A stretch of 64,000 nt of DNA from Silanimonas sp. (lineage in GTDB: Bacteria > Pseudomonadota > Gammaproteobacteria > Xanthomonadales > Xanthomonadaceae): NCBI GenBank assembly GCA_026005095.1, contig BPKK01000002.1, forward strand, positions 124,001-188,000, read 5' to 3'. The position numbers and the translations under genes are program-made. The notes under the pieces are model-generated. The model was not told where the DNA came from. It did not search any database and saw nothing but the letters and a program-made list of their open reading frames with translations. Shown one piece after another: positions 50,513 to 58,877 of this stretch. Each line of letters opens with the position of its first letter. The first letter of the stretch is position 1.

Positions 50513-50955
50513 ACTCGAAGCGCCTCGATCCCCTGATCCGCCGCGCCGAGAAGCGCGAGGACACGCTGGCCAGAGAGCTGGCGAAGAAAGTGCAGGCGCA
50601 CGAGCAGCAGGCGCGCCGCCTTGAGGATCTCGCGCGTTTCCGCACCGAATACGAGGCCCCGCCGGCCCCCGGCACCGCACTCAGTTCCAGCCTGCTGAAG
50701 AACCGCGCTGCCTTTCTCGCCAAGATCGACGAGGCCGTGGCCCTGCAGGCGAAGCAGCTCGCCAGCAGCGAGGAAGCCCTGGCCATCGAGCGCACCCGCC
50801 TCATGCTCGCCAGCCGCGACAAACTGGTGCTGGAGAAGCTGGCCGCCAGCTACCGCCTGGCCGAGCGCAAGCTCGAGGAGCGCCGCGAGCAGTCGGTGCT
50901 GGACGAGCTTGCGGCCCGCCAGCACCGCCGGCCTTCGCCGGAGGACGGCCGATGA
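50509..50955 (+). CDS. fliJ: Flagellar export protein FliJ
   Basis: 148 residues, ATGA-coupled to fliI. Nearly all coiled coil (RRAEKREDTLARELAKKVQAHEQQARRLEDLARFRTEYEA), the usual look of FliJ, which sits in the FliI ring like a gamma subunit. Weak sequence conservation; position decides the call. Confidence 0.88.
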   Translation: MNSKRLDPLIRRAEKREDTLARELAKKVQAHEQQARRLEDLARFRTEYEAPPAPGTALSSSLLKNRAAFLAKIDEAVALQAKQLASSEEALAIERTRLMLASRDKLVLEKLAASYRLAERKLEERREQSVLDELAARQHRRPSPEDGR

Positions 50956-52164
50956 AAGCCCCCGATCTCCGCCCGCAGGCCATCGCCGCCCCGGCGCCGC
51001 CCCCCGATCCGGCCACGCCGGTCGATTCGGCCGTGCCTGCTGGCCTGTTCGCCGCCGCCTTGCAGCAGGCCGCGCCCGCCGAACCGACCGAGCGCGGCGA
51101 TGCCGCCGCCACCCTGCTCGTTGCGGCAGGCGGCCCCCTCGCGGGGCCATCCCTCGCCCCCGTGGCCGCGGAGGCCGTCGTGCCATCGCCCGTCACCACG
51201 ACCGCTGCGACGACAGGTCCGGCTTCGCCCATGAACGATGCGGCTCCCGCCGCCTGGCCGCCCCCCGGCCTGTCCTCCCTGTTCCCCGCCGTGCCGCTGT
51301 TCGCCGGCCACGGCGCCGCACCCACCGTGGTCGCGGCACCGGCCTCGCCCGGAGCGGTGGCCCTGCCCGCCGCCGCGACGCCCGCGTTGCCAACGACGCC
51401 CGTCTCCGGCAGCCGCAGAGCCGGCCCCGGTTCTCGTGGCGGCGACGGACTCCCCGCCGGTGGCGGCAGGGGCGCGCGCAGGGGCCGGAGCTACCGGCGC
51501 CCGGGTGGGGGGCGCGGCCGCTGCCCTCGCGGCGGGTGCAGCGCCGCTCACCATGGCGCTGACTGCCGCGGGCCGGGGCTTCGTCCTGCCCGCCGGCGTC
51601 GATCGCCGCGGCGAGGGCGAGTCCGGCCTCGCACCGCCCCCCGCCGCGGTGGCCGCCCTGGCCACGGGCTTGCCGCCTCCGCTTTCCGGCACCGGCCTGC
51701 CGCGCCTCGACCTGCACGCCGCCTTCCCGCAGGCCCCGCCGCTGCATGGCGCGCGCTTCAGCGAAGACCTCGGCGCCCGCCTGCAGTGGATGGCCGGGCG
51801 CGGTGGCGGCGAGGCCACCCTGCGCATTGCGCCCGAGGGACTCGGCCCGGTCGAGATCCGTCTTAGCCTCGAGGGCGACCGGGTCGATCTCGGCTTCCAC
51901 GCCGCCCAGGCTGAGACCCGCCACGCCCTCGAGCAGGCCCTGCCGCGGCTGCGCGAGCTGCTGGCGCAGCAGGGCCTGAGCCTGGGCCAGGCCGATGTCG
52001 GCGAGCGCATGCCATCGCGCGGCGGCGAGGCCGGTGACCGGGGCTTTGCGGGGAGCGCAGGCCATGCGGTACAGGACCGCGGCAGCGGCGCCGGTGAGAG
52101 CGAGGGACTGGTGGTCCGGCCGCCGCCCAGCACCAGCGACGGCCTGCTCGATCTTTACGCCTGA
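50952..52164 (+). CDS. fliK: Flagellar hook-length control protein FliK, with an apparent +1 frameshift
   Basis: About 403 residues after correction, ATGA-coupled to fliJ. The N-terminal two thirds are Ala/Pro-rich and low in complexity as in other FliK proteins; the conserved C-terminal domain is clear (LQWMAGRGGGEATLRIAPEGLGPVEIRLSLEGDRVDLGFHAAQAETRHALEQALPRLRELLAQQGL). N- and C-terminal parts lie in adjacent frames; the extra base falls between 51390 and 51411. It measures the hook and switches export specificity. It is the last flagellar gene here; fliL does not follow. Confidence 0.88.
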
Positions 52165-52459
52165 GGTGGAGAAACCTGCCCGGTAGTGGCGCCGCGACAT
52201 TCGACGCGATCGCATGTCGTGGCTTCCGCTCTCACTCCGGATGGCCGCACTGATGATGGCGAAGATGACGCTGGTGATGGGCTTGTGGTTTCCAGCGGCC
52301 CCTCGCGTCGCGCAGGTGCGCCTATGCTCAGTTGCGCGCGCGGCGTATCAACGCGCTGGGCGTCGCTGTGAACAGCTGCTGGCCGCGCTGGTGCGGCACT
52401 ACCTCGCTATCAAGCGGGCCGGGCGCTTCTGAGTCGATGCGCGCCGATCGCCGATTGTC

Positions 52460-52489
52460 TTGACACTTCCACAGCAAAGCACATACGTT
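52460..52489 (+). promoter_or_regulatory. Sigma-70 promoter of the peptide island
   Basis: A consensus -35 TTGACA at 52460-52465, an 18-nt spacer, and TACGTT at 52484-52489, which keeps the key T, A and last T of the -10. Transcription would start around 52496, inside the poly-C tract. It is the only obvious promoter for the HEAT/cupin/peptide/ABC gene string. Confidence 0.6.
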
Positions 52490-52491
52490 TG

Positions 52492-52513
52492 CCCCCCCCC
52501 CCCCCCCCCCCCC
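52492..52513 (+). repeat. 22-nt poly-C homopolymer
   Basis: Twenty-two uninterrupted C residues just downstream of the -10 and 19 nt before the first gene of the island. Such tracts are slippage-prone and can act as phase-variable switches by changing spacing; the length in the assembly may itself be inexact. Confidence 0.85.
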
Positions 52514-52532
52514 ACGCATTCCCCCGGATGCG

Positions 52533-53348
52533 ATGTTGCCGACATTAGATACCTTCAAGACCGCGGTTTCTCGTCGTCTTTCTGAAGGGCAATCCGTCTT
52601 GGATTGCTGCGATCTTCTCGACGCCTTGGCGCACTCGGAGGTTATTCCGACTTGGATGTGCCAGGAGCTCCGGGGGCTCGATGCGGATCCGGCCTCCGAG
52701 GCCATCGCCTGGGCCTCCGGCGAGCGGATTCTCATCGCCGAGCTCCGCTGGTCGCTTCATCTCAAGCGCTATGACCGGGGATCGCCAAACGTATTCTCGC
52801 TCCCCTACCTCGCTGCGTTCGCCGTCATCGCGGGGAGGCTCGACATCACCTTCTTTGAACTCGGTGATTCGTTCGATCACGCGGTATTCGACCGGAGCCG
52901 GAAGCTCGGTCCCGGCCTCCGGCGATCACTACGGGCAGGGGAGAGCCTGTGCGTGGACGGAAACCTCCACGCGATTCAGATCGATGTTCCCGAGCCGACG
53001 CTGGCACTTCGACTCTTCAGCGAGCCCATCCATGACCTGCAGTGGCAGTTCGATCCCGTATCCCGCATTCCGGTGGCAGCGATCTCGGCACGCGAACTCG
53101 ATTCCGAGCTGGTGTCGCTTGCGAAGCTACTCGGTGCGCTTGGTGACCCCTCAGCGACGGACGCCCTGATCGCGTTGACTTCCCATCCGCGACACTTCGT
53201 CCGCTGGGCTGCGCTTCAGGCACTTGGGCTGATCGACGGCGAGAAGGCTGGACGGCGACTTCGAGACTTCACCGACGATCGCCACCCGGAGATCGCTGCG
53301 ATGGCGTCGAAGCTGGTCGAAAGGCACAAACTCCAAGAGGTTGGATGA
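52533..53348 (+). CDS. HEAT-repeat protein, possible cupin-like middle, in the peptide island
   Basis: 271 residues from the ATG at 52533, which has no recognisable ribosome binding site. Residues 1-125 are helical and of unknown family. Residues about 130-182 (RRSLRAGESLCVDGNLHAIQIDVPEPTLALRLFSE...) have a strand-rich, cupin-like pattern. Residues about 204-268 are two HEAT-type repeats (DPSATDALIALTSHPRHFVRWAALQALGLI, then RLRDFTDDRHPEIAAMASKLV). HEAT domains bind peptides or proteins; in this setting it may recognise the leader of the small peptide. Less GC-biased codons than its neighbours. ATGA-coupled to the next gene. No signal peptide, so cytoplasmic. Confidence 0.75.
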   Translation: MLPTLDTFKTAVSRRLSEGQSVLDCCDLLDALAHSEVIPTWMCQELRGLDADPASEAIAWASGERILIAELRWSLHLKRYDRGSPNVFSLPYLAAFAVIAGRLDITFFELGDSFDHAVFDRSRKLGPGLRRSLRAGESLCVDGNLHAIQIDVPEPTLALRLFSEPIHDLQWQFDPVSRIPVAAISARELDSELVSLAKLLGALGDPSATDALIALTSHPRHFVRWAALQALGLIDGEKAGRRLRDFTDDRHPEIAAMASKLVERHKLQEVG

Positions 53349-54139
53349 CAATGGCCTTGCAGATCGACGTACGTCCCGGGCCGGCCGTGGACGCGGAAAC
53401 CCTTCTCCGCATCGCAGCCAGCGAAATCGATGGTCGCTGTGCGGCCAGCATCGCCTCCATCGCCGACGTGTTCGTCGCCTATGCCTCTCGGCCTGGCCTT
53501 GCCGCCCACTTGGCATCGAAGGCGTTGGCCCATCTCGTCGATGCCAAGCCACTACCGTTCTATTCGCCGCAGTCCTTCGTCATCGCCTCGCACCAGCACG
53601 TCCTTCTCCGCGGGAACCTGTGGATGCCCACGGCATCCCTGGGACCGTTGCGAAGCCGCGAGGAAGAGGTCTTTTCGTACCACCGTGCCCATGACCATAA
53701 CTTCCACTTCCTGACCTATGGGTACTCGGGACCGGGCTATGAGACGGAGCTTTTCGAGATTGATCCATCCACGCTGACGGGCGCAATCGGCGATCGTGCT
53801 CGCATCGTTGCGCGCCGCAAGGCGGTGTTGGAGCCGGGTTCTGTGATGCTCTATCGCGCCCATGTCGACGCACATATTCAGCGCCCCCCTGCAAAGCTTT
53901 CGCTGTCCATCAACCTGATGTTCAACCATCCGGCGCTGACATCGCAGGAGCAGTACTGGTTCGATGTCGAATCCGACCATCTGAGGGTTACTGGCTACCC
54001 GGAAGGCAACAAGATCAGCCGTCAGGCGCAGATGCTCCGGACCGCGGCACTCTTGCCGGACGCTTCCGTTCGCGAAGCGCTGGCGCAAATCTCCCGTAAT
54101 CCCGGGCTCGCGCCGCGTGTCCGCGCCGCCGCCGTTTGA
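53345..54139 (+). CDS. Cupin-like putative metal-dependent peptide-modifying protein
   Basis: 264 residues, ATGA-coupled to the HEAT gene. The centre has two blocks like the cupin metal motifs: SYHRAHDHNFHF (His113, 116, 118, 121) leading to GYETELFEID (Glu133/135), and LEPGSVMLYRAHVDAHIQ (His173, 177) followed by SLSINL. That could bind Fe or another metal for oxygen chemistry. No signal peptide or TM. I cannot name the family. Next to a 41-residue peptide gene and an ABC exporter, a tailoring enzyme acting on the peptide is the best guess. Confidence 0.7.
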   Translation: MTMALQIDVRPGPAVDAETLLRIAASEIDGRCAASIASIADVFVAYASRPGLAAHLASKALAHLVDAKPLPFYSPQSFVIASHQHVLLRGNLWMPTASLGPLRSREEEVFSYHRAHDHNFHFLTYGYSGPGYETELFEIDPSTLTGAIGDRARIVARRKAVLEPGSVMLYRAHVDAHIQRPPAKLSLSINLMFNHPALTSQEQYWFDVESDHLRVTGYPEGNKISRQAQMLRTAALLPDASVREALAQISRNPGLAPRVRAAAV

Positions 54140-54228
54140 GGCAAACGACCATGAGAATCGAGCGCGAACTGGCCGCGCCGATGCGAGGATCCCCCGCCAG
54201 CCTCTCAAGAAACCTCCAAGGAGCGTGA

Positions 54229-54354
54229 ATGAACCCCCTCATCATCGAAGATCTCGAGAACGACATTGCGCCGGCTGGCGCTTCCGACGCCGTCGGTGGT
54301 CCCGTGTGCATCGCCATCGTGGTGATTGCCCTCTGGCCACGCGAAGCCCACTGA
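54229..54354 (+). CDS. 41-residue putative RiPP/bacteriocin-like precursor peptide
   Basis: AAGGAG at 54218-54223 lies 5 nt before the ATG, the best ribosome binding site in the island. The first about 22 residues are acidic (MNPLIIEDLENDIAPAGASD), like a leader. Gly23-Gly24 follow, then the 17-residue tail PVCIAIVVIALWPREAH, strongly hydrophobic with one Cys (27), one Trp (36) and a charged end. A perfect hairpin follows the stop. Size, leader/core shape, and position between putative modifying enzymes and an ABC exporter suggest a ribosomally made, modified and exported peptide. No C39 peptidase or lanthionine synthetase is present, and I know no matching family. Confidence 0.7.
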   Translation: MNPLIIEDLENDIAPAGASDAVGGPVCIAIVVIALWPREAH

Positions 54355-54362
54355 GTGGCCTC

Positions 54363-54388
54363 GCCCTGCCGGCGCCATCCGGCAGGGC
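54363..54388 (+). promoter_or_regulatory. Perfect 10-bp hairpin after the peptide gene
   Basis: GCCCTGCCGG and CCGGCAGGGC with a 6-nt loop, 8 nt after the peptide stop and 10 nt before the permease ATG. There is no T tract, so it more likely stabilises the short peptide mRNA or attenuates read-through than fully terminates. This arrangement keeps a precursor more abundant than its exporter. Confidence 0.7.
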
Positions 54389-54397
54389 ATTTCGACC

Positions 54398-55474
54398 ATG
54401 CGTGACTTCGATCCATTGCGTCTGAATTACCGGAACAACGAGCGTGCAGCGCTCGGCCGGCTTGGCTTGTGCCTCGTGGCGACCCTTGTCTTTCTTGCCA
54501 CTGTCTTCGCTGCCGCCTTGCTTTGGATGATGGGTGCGCGCTTGGCAGCTACGTCTCCCCCACTCGGGTTAGCCCTTTCATGTAGCGCGGCCTTCGGCAT
54601 CGCAGCCGGGGTGTGGCGCGTCCGCGTCGCGCAGGAAGATGTTCAGCGGCGGTTCGATGGCTCTTGGTTGCGAGTGCTTCCATTGGAGGCCCGCTTTGTG
54701 TCGCGCGCCCATCGTCGGCTCATCGCAAGGCGGCTTGGCCTAGACTTGGCCGTGGCGCTGTTTGCTGCCATGGTGTTCGCCGCCGGCGCGGCGTTTTGTC
54801 GTGATGCGTTGGCGGGTGCCGCGGTTTTTCTTGCCTCGGCAGCTGTCATGCCGTTCGTGGTCCAATTTCCTCCGGTGGAGCGCCGGAGGCCGGGGAGATC
54901 CAGCACGCCTCTAATCGCCACCCGACATCCTTGGCCCTTTCCCGTGTATCTTGCGGTTTGGATGGCCGAGCGCTCCCGTTCGGCGGCAGAAGGACCCATC
55001 CTCGGGGTGATCATCCTTGGTGGGCTGCTGCTTTTCGTGCTTGGTGCGTTGCAAGCTGCGCCAATGCTTGCCGCTGCCGGTGCCTTGGTGGCGTCGCATC
55101 TCACCGCATGGCTCTTGTTCGACCCCGCGATCAGGGTGTCCCCTGCCGTCGTCGTCTTGCCTCTTGGACGGAGGAGGCTCTTCGCGGCCATGGCGCTCGT
55201 CCCGGCCTCGTTTGCACAAGTGCCGGCCATTCTGCTTTTTGGGACCGTTCCCAGTGTGGCCACTGCGCTGCTCCTGAATGTAGGCGTGCTCCTTTTGAAT
55301 CTTTGGATGATGCTGGTGCGTTACGCGTTTCCAGAGTCCCCCTGGCGAGGGAATATCGCCTATGCCGGTGGCCTCTCCCTCATGGCAGCACTGCCCCCTT
55401 TCGGGATCGTGCTGGCCATCCTCCTTGCGCTGATCGCCACTGGGCGACGTCCCCGCCGCCATGCATTCGCCTAG
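54398..55474 (+). CDS. ABC transporter permease of the peptide island
   Basis: 358 residues from the ATG at 54398. About eight hydrophobic segments spread over the whole length, beginning with LGLCLVATLVFLATVFAAALLWMM. No ATP-binding or peptidase domain. It resembles exporter permeases that sit beside a separate ATPase. ATPase gene overlaps its end by 14 nt. Probably moves the mature peptide out or gives self-protection. Confidence 0.78.
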   Translation: MRDFDPLRLNYRNNERAALGRLGLCLVATLVFLATVFAAALLWMMGARLAATSPPLGLALSCSAAFGIAAGVWRVRVAQEDVQRRFDGSWLRVLPLEARFVSRAHRRLIARRLGLDLAVALFAAMVFAAGAAFCRDALAGAAVFLASAAVMPFVVQFPPVERRRPGRSSTPLIATRHPWPFPVYLAVWMAERSRSAAEGPILGVIILGGLLLFVLGALQAAPMLAAAGALVASHLTAWLLFDPAIRVSPAVVVLPLGRRRLFAAMALVPASFAQVPAILLFGTVPSVATALLLNVGVLLLNLWMMLVRYAFPESPWRGNIAYAGGLSLMAALPPFGIVLAILLALIATGRRPRRHAFA

Positions 55475-56195
55475 CGTCCTCGAGGTGCGCGGGCTCTGGG
55501 TCGCGCGAGGGCATCGCCCTGTCCTCCGTGGGCTTGACCTTAGCTTGGCCCGGGGGATCAGCGCAGCGCTCATCGCGCCCAATGGCGCGGGCAAAACCAC
55601 GCTCATGGAGGCCATCGTCGGACTAATCGCCGTGGAATCCGGGACGATTGCCGTCTCCGGGGTCGCCTTGGACAACGCACCGGTCTGTGTACGGTCGCGG
55701 ATTGGATTCATGGTTCCGGAGGCATCGCTTCCGCCAGGATTGACGCCGGCCCAATTCTGGGGGTTCTGCGGCCAAGCGCGACGGGACGCGCGCTTTGACG
55801 TCAAGGCCGCGATGCTCGCCGACCGGTTCGGTTGCGGCGGTGACGTCCATGTGCCCATCGCCGGCCTCTCCTTTGGCACGCGCCAGAAGATCGCATTGGT
55901 CGCCGCCCTGGCGGTTGATGCCGATCTCTTCGTCCTTGATGAGCCCTTCAATGGACTCGACGCCCTGGCGGCCCAAGAACTGCAGGCGTGCCTTGATGAG
56001 CTTCGGGATGCGGGTCGCACCATCCTGGCGTCACTGCATGGCATCGACCGGGTAGCTCGCTACTTCGATATCGCGCTCCAGATGGTCGATGGAACGGTCG
56101 GGCTCCCGGTGGATCTCCGCGCCTGGCGCGCGAATGGTGCATCCTGCGAATCCATCGAGGCAGGCCTGATCGAGTCCCTCCACCCACCGTCATGA
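55461..56195 (+). CDS. ABC transporter ATPase of the peptide island
   Basis: 244 residues. Walker A APNGAGKTT (39-47), signature region LSFGTRQK (136-143; LSFGT in place of LSGGQ), Walker B DLFVLDEP (155-162) with NGLDAL, and a switch His in LASLHGID. Overlaps the permease gene by 14 nt, so one transporter. Energises export or immunity for the peptide. Confidence 0.88.
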   Translation: MHSPSVLEVRGLWVARGHRPVLRGLDLSLARGISAALIAPNGAGKTTLMEAIVGLIAVESGTIAVSGVALDNAPVCVRSRIGFMVPEASLPPGLTPAQFWGFCGQARRDARFDVKAAMLADRFGCGGDVHVPIAGLSFGTRQKIALVAALAVDADLFVLDEPFNGLDALAAQELQACLDELRDAGRTILASLHGIDRVARYFDIALQMVDGTVGLPVDLRAWRANGASCESIEAGLIESLHPPS

Positions 56196-56275
56196 CCTCC
56201 GTCACTTTCACATCGCGGTGTCAGGCCGCAACCTGATCGCGAGGACTCCCCCTCCACGCATTGGGGAATGCGCGA

Positions 56276-56953
56276 ATGCAACTCGTCGATATCTTCCTTG
56301 AACCCTCCAAGGCCTTCGAGGCCGAGAAGGGCAATCCCACCTTCCTGCTGCCGATGGCGATCATGATCGCGTTGTCAGCGGCGATGATCCTGGCCTATTA
56401 CTTGCGCGTCGATCCGGCGTGGTTTCAGGATTTCTCGGTGACGATGATGGGGCAGGAGATGACCCCGGCTGAGATCGCGCAGGCCAAGCAGTTCATGCCC
56501 GGCGCCAAGATGCAGGGCTACATCGGTGCCGGTGCGACGCTGGTTTTTGTGCCGATCATGTATGCCGTGTTCGCCCTTTACTACTTCCTCGTCGGCAAGG
56601 TCGCGGGCGCCGACCTGTCTTACAAGCACGCCCTCGCGTTGGTTGCCTGGAGCAGCATGCCGTCGGCCCTAGGTGCGCTAGTCGGCCTGATCGGTGCGCT
56701 GATGATGGCTCCGCAGACGCCGCTGCACGCGATCTCACTGACGCGTATTGACCCACTGCTCGTGCAGCTGCCCTTCGACCACGACCTCAGCACTTTGGCG
56801 AAGGGCTTCGACCTGTTGGGCCTCTGGGCCATCGCGCTTGGCGCCATCGGCTGGAAGACCTTTACCCGCAGCGGCTGGGGCTCGGCTGTCATCGTGGCGG
56901 CGCTGCCTTCAGTGCTTATCTACGGCATCTGGCTGTTGATCGCCCTGTTCTGA
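56276..56953 (+). CDS. Yip1-family membrane protein
   Basis: 225 residues from the ATG at 56276 with GGGGA upstream; an in-frame TTG at 56261 is less likely. The N-terminal motif (MQLVDIFLEPSKAFEAEKGNPTFLLP) and about five TM helices match YIP1-domain proteins, whose bacterial role is unknown. Followed after 19 nt by the MacA-like gene, so more likely part of the exporter operon than of the peptide island. Confidence 0.75.
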   Translation: MQLVDIFLEPSKAFEAEKGNPTFLLPMAIMIALSAAMILAYYLRVDPAWFQDFSVTMMGQEMTPAEIAQAKQFMPGAKMQGYIGAGATLVFVPIMYAVFALYYFLVGKVAGADLSYKHALALVAWSSMPSALGALVGLIGALMMAPQTPLHAISLTRIDPLLVQLPFDHDLSTLAKGFDLLGLWAIALGAIGWKTFTRSGWGSAVIVAALPSVLIYGIWLLIALF

Positions 56954-56972
56954 CCCTGCCGGCCCCTCGCCC

Positions 56973-58178
56973 ATGCCCATCCCGAAGAAAGCCCTGGTGG
57001 CGGGCGGCATCCTGCTGGTGCTGGCCCTGCCCTTCCTGGTGAAGCGCGGTGGCGGCGATGCCCTGGAGGTGACCCTGGCCACCGCGGCGCCGCAGGCGAT
57101 CCGCCCGAGCATCCTCGCCTCCGGCACCCTGGCGTACCGCACCGAGGTGAACCTCACCTCTGAAGTGCTGGCCAGCGTGGCCGAAGTGCTGGTCGAAGAG
57201 GGCGAGCAGGTGCGCGCCGGCCAGGTACTGCTGCGCCTCGATCCGGAGACCTCCCGCAATGCCATCGAGCGCGAGGAGGCCACGCGCCGGCAGGCCGTGC
57301 TCGCCATCGAGCGCCAGCGTGCGGCCCTGGCCCTGCGCGAGAAGCAGTTCGAGCGCTTCGAGCGGCTGATGGCCGCCCGCACCATCGATGCCGCGCGCTT
57401 CGACGAGGAAAAGAACCAGCTCGCGCTGGCGCGCATCGAGCTCAAGAGCAGCGAGGAGGCCCTGCGCCGTGCCGAGGCGGTGCTCGCCGAGGCCCGTGAG
57501 CTGCTGCAGAAGACCGAGGTGGTCTCGCCGATCGACGGCACCGTGGTGGCGGTGTCGATCAAGGTGGGTGAGACCGCCGTGCCCTCCACCCAGGCCTTCG
57601 CCGGGGCGCAGCTGATGCGCATCGCCGACACCAGCGCCATCGAGGCGCGGCTGAAGGTGGACGAGGCCGACGTGGCCCGGGTGGCGGTGGGGCAGGCCGT
57701 GGAGGTGTTCCCCGCCGCGCACGCCGACACCGCGGTGCCGGGCACGGTGCGGCGGGTGGCGCTCTCGCCGCTCGTCGAGAACCAGGGCCGTTCCTATGAA
57801 GTGATCGCCGAGCTGGATCCGCCCGCCGGCCTGTCGCTGCGCTCGGGCATGAGCGCCCGCGCCAACGTCTTCCTCGGCGACGGTGGCGAGACCCTGGCCG
57901 TGCCGGTGGAGGCGGTGCAGAGCAGCGAGCCCGAGCCGCGCCGGATCGTCCACCACCTCTGGACCGTGGTCGATGGCCGCGCCCGCCGGGTGGAGGTGCG
58001 CCTCGGCGAGGCCGACGACCGCTGGCAGGGCATCGCCTCCGGCCTGGCCGAGGGCGACGTGGTGGTGGCCGGCCCGGCCCGCCTCTTGCGGCAGATGGCC
58101 GAGGGCACGGCGGTGAAGGCCGCCACGCCGAAGGCCGCGGCCGACGAGGCCGGTGACGAGGCGGACGCGGACGCGTGA
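56973..58178 (+). CDS. MacA-like periplasmic adaptor (RND/HlyD family)
   Basis: 401 residues from the ATG at 56973. Signal-anchor helix ([18 protein letters not shown]), beta-barrel/lipoyl domains ([46 protein letters not shown]) and an alpha-helical hairpin ([29 protein letters not shown]) between. Bridges an inner-membrane ABC exporter to an outer-membrane channel. No TolC-type gene is near. Overlaps the ATPase gene by 4 nt. Confidence 0.9.
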   Translation: MPIPKKALVAGGILLVLALPFLVKRGGGDALEVTLATAAPQAIRPSILASGTLAYRTEVNLTSEVLASVAEVLVEEGEQVRAGQVLLRLDPETSRNAIEREEATRRQAVLAIERQRAALALREKQFERFERLMAARTIDAARFDEEKNQLALARIELKSSEEALRRAEAVLAEARELLQKTEVVSPIDGTVVAVSIKVGETAVPSTQAFAGAQLMRIADTSAIEARLKVDEADVARVAVGQAVEVFPAAHADTAVPGTVRRVALSPLVENQGRSYEVIAELDPPAGLSLRSGMSARANVFLGDGGETLAVPVEAVQSSEPEPRRIVHHLWTVVDGRARRVEVRLGEADDRWQGIASGLAEGDVVVAGPARLLRQMAEGTAVKAATPKAAADEAGDEADADA

Positions 58179-58876
58179 TCGAGCTCTCCGCCATCCACAA
58201 GCATTACCGGATGGGCGAGCAGGAGGTGCGCGCCCTCGACGGCGTGGACCTCGTGATCGGCCGCAACGAGTACGTGGCCCTCGTCGGGCCCTCGGGCTCG
58301 GGCAAGTCCACCCTGATGAACCTGCTGGGCTGCCTCGATACCCCCACTTCGGGCCGCTACCTGCTGAACGGCCGCGACACGGCGCAGCTTACCGAGGACG
58401 AGCTGGCGCGGGTGCGCAACCGCGAGGTGGGCTTCGTGTTCCAGAGCTTCCACCTGCTGCCGCGCATGAGCGTGCTCGACAACGTGATGCAGCCCCTGGT
58501 CTACCGCGGCCTGCCGCGGGCCGAGCGCCGCCGCCGTGCCATCGAGGCCCTGGAGCGGGTGGGCCTCGGCAATCGTCTCGACCACCGGCCCAACCAGCTC
58601 TCCGGCGGCCAGCGCCAGCGCGTGGCGGTGGCCCGCGCCCTCGTGGGCGAGCCCTCGCTGCTGCTGGCGGACGAACCCACCGGCAACCTCGACTCGCGCA
58701 CCTCGGCCGAGATCATGGCCCTGTTCGACGCCCTGCATGCCCAGGGCCAGACGCTGGTGGTGGTCACCCACGAGCCGGACATCGCGGCGCACTGCCGGCG
58801 CACCGTGCGGGTGATGGATGGCCGCATCGTCGGGGATCACCCCAACCCGCCGCGCGCGGCGGCCGGAGCGGCCTGA
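58175..58876 (+). CDS. MacB-type ABC exporter ATPase
   Basis: 233 residues. Walker [10 protein letters not shown], signature [15 protein letters not shown], Walker [16 protein letters not shown], all LolD/MacB-like. Separate from the permease here, unlike E. coli MacB, which fuses both. ATGA-type overlap with the adaptor gene; one intervening base before the permease. Confidence 0.93.
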   Translation: MIELSAIHKHYRMGEQEVRALDGVDLVIGRNEYVALVGPSGSGKSTLMNLLGCLDTPTSGRYLLNGRDTAQLTEDELARVRNREVGFVFQSFHLLPRMSVLDNVMQPLVYRGLPRAERRRRAIEALERVGLGNRLDHRPNQLSGGQRQRVAVARALVGEPSLLLADEPTGNLDSRTSAEIMALFDALHAQGQTLVVVTHEPDIAAHCRRTVRVMDGRIVGDHPNPPRAAAGAA

Positions 58877-58877
58877 G

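Larger units (their letters stand above)
52165..52532. other. Intergenic boundary between the flagellar operon and the accessory island
   Basis: No gene I can support. Small open frames (52186-52371, 52214-52432) lack ribosome binding sites and look compositionally random. The last about 90 nt carry a promoter and a poly-C tract. Base composition drops visibly after about 52,440. Confidence 0.6.

Noticed and set aside
52214..52432. A 72-codon open frame with a hydrophobic start (MSWLPLSLRMAALMMAKM) before the island
   Set aside because: No ribosome binding site, no recognisable domain, random-looking C-terminal half; kept only as intergenic.
54151..54228. A 25-codon open frame ending directly before the peptide ATG
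   Set aside because: No ribosome binding site and no leader-like character; its end simply overlaps the RBS of the 41-residue peptide gene.
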